Assembly: GCA_028873795.1 (NCBI GenBank)
Contig: JAPPNP010000037.1
Coordinates: 1-36,323 of the forward strand
Length of the DNA: 36,323 nt
Source: Chloroflexota bacterium
Lineage (GTDB): Bacteria > Chloroflexota > UBA11872
Direction: 5' to 3'
The notes below the pieces were generated by a model. That model was not told where the DNA came from, ran no database searches, and was given only the letters and a program-made list of their open reading frames with translations. Each line of letters begins with the position of its first letter. Position 1 is the first letter of the stretch. The position numbers and the translations under genes were made by a program. Positions 17,948 to 25,138 of the stretch are shown piece by piece.

Positions 17948-18742
17948 TCAAGCGACCGAGTCGAGAAAGTCCGCAACCGCACTGGCCAGCGCATCGCCAC
18001 GCGTCTCGGGCAGCATGTGGCCGCCGCCATCCAGCGCGAGGCGGGCCGCACCGGGGATCAACGCCGCGAGTTCCGTGCCGAACCAGGGCGGCATCAACTG
18101 GTCATCGGCCGCGGTCGCTATTAGGGTCGGGCAGGTCAGGCCCGTCGCCAGCGGCCGCGCGTCGAAAGCCAGGATTGCCTCCAGCCTGCCCTCGATCCGG
18201 TCGGCATTCTGCGGAGCGGCGTCCCTCGCCAGTCTCTCGAATGCCTCTAAGTGCGCGCGGCGGTAGTCGGACGGGAACAGCAGGCTGGCGTTGAACCAGG
18301 CGTATTGGTAGGGGTCAAGCGCCCGCGCGGCGGCCACTCGCAGACGTTGCATCGTCGTCAGATGCGCATCGCCGTGGCTCCACGGATTGGCCAGAACCAG
18401 CCCGGCAACCCGGTCCGGGAAAGCCGCGGCCAGCGACAGGCCGACGCCACAACCGGTGGAGTGGCAAAACATGTGGGCACTTTCGATCCCCAGCGCGTCG
18501 AAAAGCCCCGCAAGCTCCGCCGCGCGGCCCGCCATGGTCATGCCCTCGGGCGCCGCCGCGGGTGCGCTTCGTCCGGTGCCGCGCTGGTCGTAGCGGATCA
18601 CCCGGAAACGTTCCGCCAACCTGTCGTGGAACGGGCGCAGGCCGACTGGCCCGACACTCACCGGCAGCAGCATCGCGAGCACCGCGCCGCTGCCGCTCTC
18701 CTCGTAGTAGATGTCACCGCCTTCGATCTGCGCCAGGGGCAT
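17948..18742 (-). CDS. Alpha/beta hydrolase, RutD-like
   Basis: Alpha/beta-fold hydrolase, 264 residues from the ATG at 18742. The oxyanion-loop region is followed by the strand RVIRYDQRGTGRSAP, the nucleophile elbow reads CHSTGC (Ser95) where GHSMGG is usual, the acid is in TAADDQLMPP and the catalytic His in GGGHMLPET. The long cap stretch AWFNASLLFPSDYRRAHLEA and the order of motifs resemble RutD, the aminoacrylate hydrolase of the Rut pyrimidine pathway, and 3-oxoadipate enol-lactonases. It follows the ureidoglycine aminohydrolase-like gene on the same strand after 89 bases, so a role in nitrogen-compound breakdown, for example of an imino or carbamoyl product, is plausible. The exact substrate is not known. 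Confidence 0.82.
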   Translation of the reverse strand: MPLAQIEGGDIYYEESGSGAVLAMLLPVSVGPVGLRPFHDRLAERFRVIRYDQRGTGRSAPAAAPEGMTMAGRAAELAGLFDALGIESAHMFCHSTGCGVGLSLAAAFPDRVAGLVLANPWSHGDAHLTTMQRLRVAAARALDPYQYAWFNASLLFPSDYRRAHLEAFERLARDAAPQNADRIEGRLEAILAFDARPLATGLTCPTLIATAADDQLMPPWFGTELAALIPGAARLALDGGGHMLPETRGDALASAVADFLDSVA

Positions 18743-18831
18743 GTGCAAGGTGTCCGTCGTCCAGGACGAGGGGACAGTCGGCTCCGGGTGACTCTCGCCG
18801 AGGACTTCCGCCGGCGACGGATCGCCAAGCC

Positions 18832-19677
18832 CTACGCAGGCGCGGGCGCGCCCGGGACGGGGAGCGTCGGGATGCGGTTCACATCCTTGTACAGCAGGTA
18901 ACGAAACAACCCCGGTCCGCCGGCGTAGCAGGCCTGCGGACAGAAGGCGCGCAGCCACATGTAGTCGCCGGCCTCAACCTCCACCCAGTCCTGGTTGAGC
19001 CGGTACACCGCCTTGCCCTCGAGCACGTAGAGTCCGTGTTCCATGACATGGGTCTCGGCGAAGGGAATCGATCCCCCCGGCTGGAAGGTCACGATGTTCA
19101 CGTGCATGTCGTGGCGCATGTCTCCCGAGTCCACGAAGCGCGTCGTCGCCCACGCGCCGTCCGTATCCGGCATCGGCACCGGCTCAACGTCGTGGTCGGA
19201 CGTCACGAAGCACTCGGGCGCGTCGACACCGTCCAGAGGCTGATAGGCCTTTCGGATCCAGTGGAAGCTGGCGGGCTCGCGTCCCGCGTTCGTGATCGTC
19301 CAGCGCTTGCCCGGCGCGACATAGGCATAGCCGCCCGGAGAAAGCGTGTGTTCGGCATTGTCGAGCGCAAGCCGCAATTCCCCGGCCATGACGAACAGCA
19401 CGCATTCGACGTGCGTGCTTGGCTCGGGCTGGTCGCTGCCGCCTCCCGGCTCGATCTCGACGATCGACTGGGAAAACGTCGTCGCGAATCCTGCGACCGG
19501 ACGTGACAGCACCCACGCGCGCGTGCCCTGCCAGTGCGGGAAGTAGCTGGTGACGATGTCGCGCAGCACCCCTCGCGGAATGATCGTGTACGCCTCGGTG
19601 ATCACGGCGCGGTCGGACAACAGCGCCTGCTGCGGCGGAAGGCCGGCCACCGGCGTGAAGTAACGGTCTGTGCTCAT
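18832..19677 (-). CDS. allE: (S)-ureidoglycine aminohydrolase-like bicupin protein
   Basis: Manganese-dependent bicupin enzyme family that converts (S)-ureidoglycine to (S)-ureidoglycolate and ammonia in allantoin breakdown (AllE/YlbA, UGHY). The 281-residue protein has an N-terminal cupin (about residues 55-140, with ALDNAEHTLSPGGYAYVAPG) and a C-terminal cupin with the metal site THVMEHGLYVLEGKAVYRL and the family-typical WVEVEAGDYMWLRAFCPQAC then GLFRYLLYKDVNR end. The ATG at 19677 begins MSTDRYFTPVAGLPPQQALL; a longer in-frame start at 19713 is less likely. It leads a two-gene - strand unit with the RutD-like hydrolase. No allantoinase or allantoate amidohydrolase is in the window, so it may act on a related ureide. 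Confidence 0.87.
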   Translation of the reverse strand: MSTDRYFTPVAGLPPQQALLSDRAVITEAYTIIPRGVLRDIVTSYFPHWQGTRAWVLSRPVAGFATTFSQSIVEIEPGGGSDQPEPSTHVECVLFVMAGELRLALDNAEHTLSPGGYAYVAPGKRWTITNAGREPASFHWIRKAYQPLDGVDAPECFVTSDHDVEPVPMPDTDGAWATTRFVDSGDMRHDMHVNIVTFQPGGSIPFAETHVMEHGLYVLEGKAVYRLNQDWVEVEAGDYMWLRAFCPQACYAGGPGLFRYLLYKDVNRIPTLPVPGAPAPA

Positions 19678-19786
19678 CGGTCGGCCAAATCCTGCCCAAT
19701 GCTCATCGCGCACATTCCTCCTTCGACGTTGCCGCGCAGCGCCCGGCCGCGTGCCGCGAGAGCCGCACTGTAGCCGCTTGCGGAAA

Positions 19787-19816
19787 GGACTCCCAATACC
19801 GTTGTCTTGGGAGTCC
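19787..19816. repeat. Perfect 10-bp inverted repeat upstream of the ureidoglycine aminohydrolase-like gene
   Basis: GGACTCCCAA (19787-19796) and TTGGGAGTCC (19807-19816) are exact inverted copies separated by 10 bases. The site lies about 110-140 bases before the - strand start at 19677. Read on the - strand the hairpin is followed by TTTCC, so a weak terminator is possible, but an operator is at least as likely. Confidence 0.45.
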
Positions 19817-20271
19817 CATCAGAAAATGCTCGGTCCGGAAAATGGAAGGATGACGTTGTCTGAGTTCACCACGACGTAACAGGAGAGCTGCGCCGCGGCC
19901 GGCTCATGCCTCGCCCAGCCCCTTGCAGATCGCTGGTGTCGGGGATGTGTCGACGGGGCCAGAAAATTCTCCTCTTGGCAACTCGGCCGGCTCCCGCCAG
20001 TGAACCCGCCGGCCGGGCCGGGCGAAACCGGCCACATGCGCGAAATCTGGCCAGCTCGGGCCATTGTCTACCCCAGTGAAGCACAACCGGTACTGCTGCA
20101 ACATGCGGACTCGCGACGAGCCCCTCGAATTCGAAGCAGGAGATGTCGAGACGGGAAAGTTTCCGTCCCTCGCCAGCAGACGATGGTGTGGCGGGGATAC
20201 TGACCTGCTGCCGAGATGACTGTGGGCGCGGCGCTCGGCCATGGGCATCGATCCCTCGAACGCTCGACGCA

Positions 20272-20302
20272 CCGGACAAGTCATTTAAATCGACCTGTCC
20301 GG
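20272..20302. promoter_or_regulatory. Long inverted repeat around an AT-rich core, operator candidate
   Basis: CCGGACAAGTC (20272-20282) and GACCTGTCCGG (20292-20302) form an 11-bp inverted repeat with a single mismatch around ATTTAAATC, an AT-rich core that stands out in this GC-rich DNA. It lies about 400 bases before the binding-protein gene at 20705. The pattern fits a regulator-binding site; no regulator is encoded nearby. Confidence 0.4.
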
Positions 20303-20704
20303 CACAAGGGGGCCACTTCAATCCAAGGTCAATGTTCCACTCTTAACGACACACTGGTCAGATTTCCCGTCGCTCGTCGTCCGCGCTGTTAGCAACAATA
20401 TTTGCATCTGTATGTAGGAGCGTCGCCGAGCGCGCCTTTAGCCTTGGTCGTGCGAAGGGAGCGACCCGACGGCGGGCCGCTTTCTCCAGCAGGACGGCAG
20501 AATGTCTTGAGCCGGGGCTCCGGCCCTCCTGCGCCACCAGCTGAACGGGTCCTCTTTCGGCCGAACTCGTCAGCCTGGCGCGGGGACAGGTCGTGGCACC
20601 TTGGTCTCGGAGAAGCACAGTTCGGATGAGACCGAACAGACTGGCCAGCGAGCGAGGTGGGACGCGTAAGCGTCGATTGAAGAAACCATAGAGGAGGCAG
20701 CGCA

Positions 20705-21808
20705 ATGAGATGGTTGTTGAGTTCTACCGTAATCGCGGTAGGGGTCGCGCTTGCAGCGGGTAGCGCGCAGGCGGTCGATCTGACGGTCGTGTCCTGGGGC
20801 GGTGCCTACACTGCAAGCCAGCAGAAGGCGTATCACGACCCATACATGGCGGCGAACCCCGATGTAAACATCGTCAACGACGATTCCGCCAACGAGGGCC
20901 TGGCCAAACTGCGAGCCCAAATAGAGGCGAACAATATTACTTGGGACCTCGTCGACATGGTCGCCTCGGACGCGATCACCGCGTGTGACGAAGGGCTGGT
21001 CGAAGAGATCGACCCGGACACCTGGCTGGCGCCGGCACCCGACGGAACACCCGCATCCGAGGACTTCATCGCCGGTACACTGACACCCGGAGGCAGCAAC
21101 TGCTTCATCCCGCAAGTGGTCTATTCCACGACCTTCGGCTATCGCACCGATGCCTTCGAAGGCGAACAACCCTCGACGATTGCGGACGTGTTCGACCTGG
21201 AGAAGTTCCCCGGCAGGCGGTCACTGGAAAAAAGACCCATCAACAATCTCGAATGGGCGCTGCTGGCCGACGGTGTCGCTGCTGAGGATGTCTACTCCGC
21301 TCTCAGCACGCCGGAGGGTGTGGATCGGGCCCTTGCCAAGCTGGATACCATCAAGGATCAGGTGGTCTGGTGGTCGAAGGGGGCCGAGACCCCGCAGCGC
21401 CTGGCGGACGGCGAAGTCGTGATCGGATCGACGTACAATGGGCGACTCTTCTCGCTGATCGCTGAAAAGAACCAGCCGGTCGCCATGCTGTGGGACTGGC
21501 AGATCTTCGATCTCGACGGCTGGGCGGTACCGAAGGGCGGCAAGAACCTCGAGGACGTGAAGAAGTTTCTCTACTTCGCCACCGACACCCAGCGCCTGGC
21601 AGACCAGACGAAGTTCATCTCCTACGGGCCCGCCCGCACATCGTCGGGTCCGTTGGTGGGCACGCATGCCGAACTCGGCATCGACATGAAGCCCCACATG
21701 CCGACCAATCCGGAGAACACCACGAACAACTTCAATTTCGACTACGTCTGGTGGGCTGACCACAAGGCGGAAATGGACGAGATATTCAACACCTGGCTCG
21801 CGAAATAG
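20705..21808 (+). CDS. Periplasmic binding protein of polyamine type (PotD-like), lone gene
   Basis: Extracellular solute-binding protein of the spermidine/putrescine family, 367 residues. The signal peptide (MRWLLSSTVIAVGVALAAGS) is cut probably after AQA, residue 23. The mature protein starts VDLTVVSWGGAYTASQQKAY, as in PotD/PotF-like proteins, and has the ITWDLVDMVASDAI, FGYRTDAFEGEQPSTIADVFD and GSTYNGRLFSLIAE segments. A GAGGAGG ribosome site precedes the ATG. No permease or ATPase genes adjoin it, and a strong terminator follows 10 bases after the stop, so it is a single-gene unit. Its permease partner must be elsewhere or shared. Ligands of this family include polyamines, betaines, taurine-like and other small organic compounds; I cannot choose. 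Confidence 0.9.
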   Translation: MRWLLSSTVIAVGVALAAGSAQAVDLTVVSWGGAYTASQQKAYHDPYMAANPDVNIVNDDSANEGLAKLRAQIEANNITWDLVDMVASDAITACDEGLVEEIDPDTWLAPAPDGTPASEDFIAGTLTPGGSNCFIPQVVYSTTFGYRTDAFEGEQPSTIADVFDLEKFPGRRSLEKRPINNLEWALLADGVAAEDVYSALSTPEGVDRALAKLDTIKDQVVWWSKGAETPQRLADGEVVIGSTYNGRLFSLIAEKNQPVAMLWDWQIFDLDGWAVPKGGKNLEDVKKFLYFATDTQRLADQTKFISYGPARTSSGPLVGTHAELGIDMKPHMPTNPENTTNNFNFDYVWWADHKAEMDEIFNTWLAK

Positions 21809-21818
21809 CCGCATACAG

Positions 21819-21861
21819 CGGGGACGGAGGTGCGTTGACGCACGCCCGTCCCCGTTTCTTT
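21819..21861 (+). terminator. Intrinsic terminator after the polyamine-type binding protein
   Basis: CGGGGACGG (21819-21827) pairs perfectly with CCGTCCCCG (21846-21854), with an inner GTGCGT/ACGCAC stem, and is followed by TTTCTTT. It begins 10 bases after the stop of the binding-protein gene. Confidence 0.85.
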
Positions 21862-22687
21862 GTCTTCCGTGCCAATGAGCTGCGCTGACGCGTGCTTTGC
21901 AAGGGCGCGGGCCAAACCACGCACCGGACCCGAGCCTTCTACGACGAAGAAGACGATGTGGGACGACAAGCTGGAATTCAGTACAAAGCGAGAGCATGGG
22001 ACGCGTGTACTGCGTGTGTTGCGTATCGGGAGGCTGGCGGAGCCCACCCCTACACGGATGCAACAGGGACGAGGAAAGACCGAGCGTCACTAATCGCAAA
22101 TTGTCGTAGACGCATTTGGAAGAGCACCGCTCTGCGCGGGGCCTCGAAGAAGTCGCGGGCGCCGGAGGAGATATTCTCGGCGCCCGCGAACCCGCCGGCG
22201 TGGAGATAGCATGATGCTCTATGACGGCACCGGCCCGTCGATAGTCCGCAAGTGGCCTCGTGTCAGAGAGTATCGTCTGTTGCCACGCACCCCCTGGACC
22301 GCTCGCGTGTGCCGAGGCCAGAACGGCCGACACGCGCACCCATGCGCCGCTCCTCGCACAGAGCGCAAACGGTAGATGTCCACGGGGAGAAGCGCTATCT
22401 ACAGCTCGAAAATTTGCTGCGTACAGAGACCCGCTCGCACGCTGACCGGGATACAGCCGGCGACCCCTTCGGCGGCGCCCTCCACCCCATTTCAGTCCAC
22501 CCCCACCATGTCTTCCTGTCTTGTCCAGTTGATGGGCGATAGGGGCGCTGGGACTTGCGGGGACTTGACACGATGCAGACGCCGGCCGCCGGACCGATGT
22601 CTAAAGGCCCGGACTGCACCGAGCACTCGCCGGCGGCACATAGCCGATCATGGCTGTGCAGCCTCTGGCCTTGGGTTGGCAAGAAAA
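21862..22687. other. Gene-free region between the terminator and tRNA-Pro
   Basis: About 830 bases without a credible gene. Open frames here are short or are extensions of shadows of neighbouring genes, with Arg-rich translations and no ribosome sites. I see no transposase remnant or direct repeats. The only clear structure is the long hairpin at 22153-22189. A TTGACA at 22565-22570 has no matching -10 box. Confidence 0.5.
22153..22189. repeat. Perfect 12-bp GC-rich hairpin
   Basis: TCGCGGGCGCCG (22153-22164) and CGGCGCCCGCGA (22178-22189) are exact inverted copies with a 13-base spacer that is AT-richer than the arms. It is not followed by a U tract on the + strand; on the - strand CTTCTTC follows. 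It could be a terminator for leftward transcription from the tRNA or a small structured RNA. Confidence 0.4.
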
Positions 22688-22764
<77 letters not shown>

Positions 22765-22810
22765 ACCGGCCCGCACGGCGTCGGCGCACCGCCGCCGCAG
22801 GGCCGCGCGC

Positions 22811-22840
22811 ACTATAGCCTCCGCCTCCGGGCACGGCCAA
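22811..22840 (-). promoter_or_regulatory. Promoter of tRNA-Pro
   Basis: On the - strand TTGGCC (22835-22840) and TATAGT (22811-22816) are separated by 18 bases. Transcription would start about 40 bases before the tRNA 5' end. The -10 box is a near-consensus match in a very GC-rich context. Confidence 0.55.
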
Positions 22841-22880
22841 TCCTCCGTGCAGAGCAGGCGCCAGGATAGGACTGCAGCTT

Positions 22881-23687
22881 ATGAAAAGACCTCGCCCAGG
22901 GCCGGCAGATCCACTCTCGGATGCCGAGAAGCGGCGCTTCGTGAAGCAGGGCTTCCTGCTCGTTGCGTCCGCGGTCTCGGCTCGGCTCGTCCGCTGCGCC
23001 CGCCGGGCTATCAATCACTCCCTGGGTGCCGGTATCGACAAGCGCGACGTCGCGCGCCTGAACGCACAGTCGTTCTGCGAAGAGCTGGTCGAGGACCCGC
23101 GCCTGCTTCGCCTCGCGACGAGCCCCGGTGTCTGGTCCTATGTGCGCTCGCTGGTCGGGGAGCGCCGCGTCGAGAGGCCCAGGGAGTGCCAGATTGCCCT
23201 GCGCTTCCCGCGGTCCGAAGGAGCCTCCCGAAAGCTCGACCCTCCGCATCTGGACGGCTACCATACACCGTGGAACGGTCTTCCGGACGACGGCGTCGTG
23301 TACGCGCACACGCTCCTGCTCGGCGTGATGCTGAGCGACGTCGACCAGCCTCTGAGCGGAAACTTCACCGTCTGGCCGGGCTCTCACATGAAGCTCGAGC
23401 AGCACTTCCGGCAGCACGGCGTTCAGTCCCTCGAACGAGGCGACGTGACGACATCCGGAATTCGGCTCCCGCGCGCCCACCCCATCACGGGCAGGTCGGG
23501 CGACATCGTCCTCGCCCACTACCAGCTCGCGCACGCCGCATCACCGAACCTGTCCGGCGACATTCGCTACATGTGCTTCTTCCGGCTCTCGGTGCGCGGA
23601 CTGGCCAATCACCGCGTTGAATCGATGGTAGACATCTGGCGCGACTGGCCCGCACTCCGCAAATTCGTTGGGCGCAGCCCAGACTGA
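22881..23687 (+). CDS. Phytanoyl-CoA dioxygenase (PhyH) family Fe(II)/2-oxoglutarate oxygenase
   Basis: Non-haem iron, 2-oxoglutarate-dependent oxygenase of the PhyH family, 268 residues. The iron triad is visible: His and Asp in PPHLDGYHTPWNG (His123, Asp125), and the distal His in VLAHYQLAHAASPN (His213 or His218, the latter more likely). The following IRYMCFFRLSVRG supplies the 2-oxoglutarate Arg. The segment SDVDQPLSGNFTVWPGSHMK is typical of the family. The start codon at 22881 has a weak ribosome site. The gene stands alone between tRNA-Pro and the metZ leader. PhyH members act on acyl-CoAs, ectoine, phosphonates and many other small molecules, so the substrate is open. Confidence 0.85.
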   Translation: MKRPRPGPADPLSDAEKRRFVKQGFLLVASAVSARLVRCARRAINHSLGAGIDKRDVARLNAQSFCEELVEDPRLLRLATSPGVWSYVRSLVGERRVERPRECQIALRFPRSEGASRKLDPPHLDGYHTPWNGLPDDGVVYAHTLLLGVMLSDVDQPLSGNFTVWPGSHMKLEQHFRQHGVQSLERGDVTTSGIRLPRAHPITGRSGDIVLAHYQLAHAASPNLSGDIRYMCFFRLSVRGLANHRVESMVDIWRDWPALRKFVGRSPD

Positions 23688-23711
23688 GCAACTTCCGGAA
23701 GACGAGTTTGC

Positions 23712-23740
23712 TTGACGCGCGCCCTCTTGTAGTCTCTAGT
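23712..23740 (+). promoter_or_regulatory. Promoter of the metZ riboswitch leader
   Basis: TTGACG (23712-23717) and TCTAGT (23735-23740) are separated by 17 bases, a usual housekeeping layout for alphaproteobacteria. A start about 7 bases downstream would begin the transcript at the first stem of the SAM-II aptamer. Confidence 0.55.
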
Positions 23741-23744
23741 TCAC

Positions 23745-23806
23745 TCACGTGGCGATTTGAGCGACCGGCTTGCGGCCACGTTAAACAATCGCGCTAAAAG
23801 GTCGAA
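23745..23806 (+). promoter_or_regulatory. SAM-II riboswitch (metA-type element)
   Basis: The leader shows the SAM-II layout: stem CGTGGC (23748-23753) with GCCACG (23775-23780), the conserved GATTTGAGCGACCGGCTTGC between them, then GTTAAACAATCGCGCTAAAA and a pseudoknot pairing CGACC (23762-23766) with GGTCG (23800-23804). SAM-II elements are found mainly in Alphaproteobacteria ahead of methionine genes and switch them off when S-adenosylmethionine is abundant. Its place before metZ fits. Confidence 0.92.
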
Positions 23807-23814
23807 GGGAGGGA

Positions 23815-23840
23815 CCCCGGCCAGCGCGGCCGGGGTTTTT
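23815..23840 (+). terminator. Intrinsic-terminator-like hairpin between riboswitch and metZ start
   Basis: CCCCGGCC (23815-23822) and GGCCGGGG (23828-23835) form a perfect 8-bp stem with a 5-base loop, followed directly by TTTTT (23836-23840). The metZ ATG lies only 4 bases further on. The 3' arm GGGG is also the only purine tract near the start codon, so the hairpin could block both transcription and ribosome binding. Confidence 0.75.
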
Positions 23841-23844
23841 GCAT

Positions 23845-25044
23845 ATGGGGCGGAGGGAACACGAGAGAGCCTGGGCGCAGGCCACCCAACTGGTGCGGGG
23901 GGGAACAGAGCGCTCGCATCACGGCGAAACCAGCGAGGCGCTCTATCTCGCCTCGGGCTTCGTCTACGACACGGCAGCGCAGGGCAACGCGCGCACGGCG
24001 GGCGAAGAGGCCGGCTACGTCTACGGCCGCTTTGGCAACCCCACAGTCACCATGTTCGAGGACCGGCTCGCGCTGATCGAGGGCGCCGAAGCCTGCCAGG
24101 CGACCGCCACCGGCATGGCGGCGGTCTTCGCGGCCCTGATGAGCCAACTCCGCGCGGGCGACCACGTCGTCGCGTCTCGCGTCATGTTCGGCGCCTGCTA
24201 CATGGTGATCGACCAGCTGCTGCCGCGCTACGGCATCGAGACCGATCTCGTGGACGGCACCGACCTCGACGCATGGGAGCGCGCGCTCCGGCCGGAGACC
24301 CGCTGCATATTCCTCGAAAGCCCCGGCAATCCGACCATGCCGGTCGTCGACATCGCCGCGGTCTCCGAGCTCGCTCACGGTGTCGGCGCCCGCGTCGTCG
24401 TGGACAACGTGCTCGGCATGCCGACCGTGCAGCGCCCCCTCGCCCTCGGCGCCGACGTGGTCGTCTATTCCACGACCAAGCACATCGATGGCCAGGGCCG
24501 CTGTCTGGGCGGCGCCATATTGGGTGACGAAAAGTTCTTCACAGACGATCTCGTGCCCTTCATTCGCACCACGGGGCCGGTCATGAGCCCCTTCAACGCT
24601 TGGGTCATGCTCAAGGGTCTGGAGACCCTGGAGCTGCGCACCGCCCGCATGTGCGAGACGGCGGAGCGACTGGCGGCGTTTCTCGAAGGCCATCCTGCCG
24701 TGGATGCCGTGCACTTTCCGGGCCTCGCAAGCCATCCCCAGCACGCGCTTGCGACGCGCCAGATGAGCCGGGGCGGCAGCGTGATCGCCTTCGACCTCGC
24801 AGGCGGGTGGGACGCCGCCTTTCGCTTTCTCGATGCGCTGGAACTGATCGATATTTCCAACAACCTGGGCGATGCCAAGAGCCTCGCCACCCATCCCGCC
24901 AGCACCACGCATCAGAAGATCGGCGCCGACGCCCGCGCCGTGCTCGGGGTGGGCGACGGCCTCGTCCGCTTTTCGGTCGGTCTCGAAGCGGAGGCGGACC
25001 TGCGCACCGACCTGGAGCGCGCCTTGAGTGCGGCGAAAGACTGA
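23845..25044 (+). CDS. metZ: O-succinylhomoserine sulfhydrylase
   Basis: PLP enzyme of the Cys/Met metabolism family that makes homocysteine from O-succinyl- (or O-acetyl-) homoserine and sulfide in methionine synthesis. The 399-residue protein shows ATQLVRGGTERSHHGETSEA, GYVYGRFGNPTVTMFEDRLA, and the PLP lysine in YSTTKHIDGQGR (Lys212), then ISNNLGDAKSLATHPASTTH and VRFSVGLEAEADL, all typical of MetZ. The ATG at 23845 is the only suitable start; it has no separate Shine-Dalgarno sequence, the nearest being the GGGG in the terminator-like hairpin. Expression is predicted to fall when SAM is high, through the SAM-II leader. Sulfide rather than cystathionine chemistry is inferred from overall similarity to MetZ. 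Confidence 0.92.
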   Translation: MGRREHERAWAQATQLVRGGTERSHHGETSEALYLASGFVYDTAAQGNARTAGEEAGYVYGRFGNPTVTMFEDRLALIEGAEACQATATGMAAVFAALMSQLRAGDHVVASRVMFGACYMVIDQLLPRYGIETDLVDGTDLDAWERALRPETRCIFLESPGNPTMPVVDIAAVSELAHGVGARVVVDNVLGMPTVQRPLALGADVVVYSTTKHIDGQGRCLGGAILGDEKFFTDDLVPFIRTTGPVMSPFNAWVMLKGLETLELRTARMCETAERLAAFLEGHPAVDAVHFPGLASHPQHALATRQMSRGGSVIAFDLAGGWDAAFRFLDALELIDISNNLGDAKSLATHPASTTHQKIGADARAVLGVGDGLVRFSVGLEAEADLRTDLERALSAAKD

Positions 25045-25138
25045 GTCGCCGCTGCAGGCGATCTTATGTGGCGCAGCGCGCGGCGCGGGTTTAGGCTGCC
25101 GCGTGTCACGATAGCGAGTCTGATCCGCAGCGACGCCC

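Larger units (their letters stand above)
19678..20704. other. Gene-poor kilobase between divergent genes
   Basis: Short open frames on the - strand (for example 19866-20321 and 20358-20705) have low-complexity Arg/Pro/Ser-rich translations, no ribosome site and no family resemblance, so I call no gene. The stretch must contain the promoters of the ureidoglycine aminohydrolase-like gene (leftward) and of the binding protein at 20705 (rightward). It contains two clear inverted repeats, listed separately, an AT-rich patch near 20388-20412, and a small hairpin GACGC/GCGTC at 20663-20676 shortly before the GAGGAGG ribosome site of the next gene. Confidence 0.6.

Noticed and set aside
19866-20321. 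Possible 151-residue protein on the - strand in the gene-poor region
   Set aside because: No ribosome site, no recognisable motif and strongly biased composition. I treat the region as non-coding.
22565-22570. Consensus TTGACA as a promoter
   Set aside because: No -10-like sequence lies 16-19 bases downstream, and no gene on that strand follows within a sensible distance except the antisense side of tRNA-Pro.
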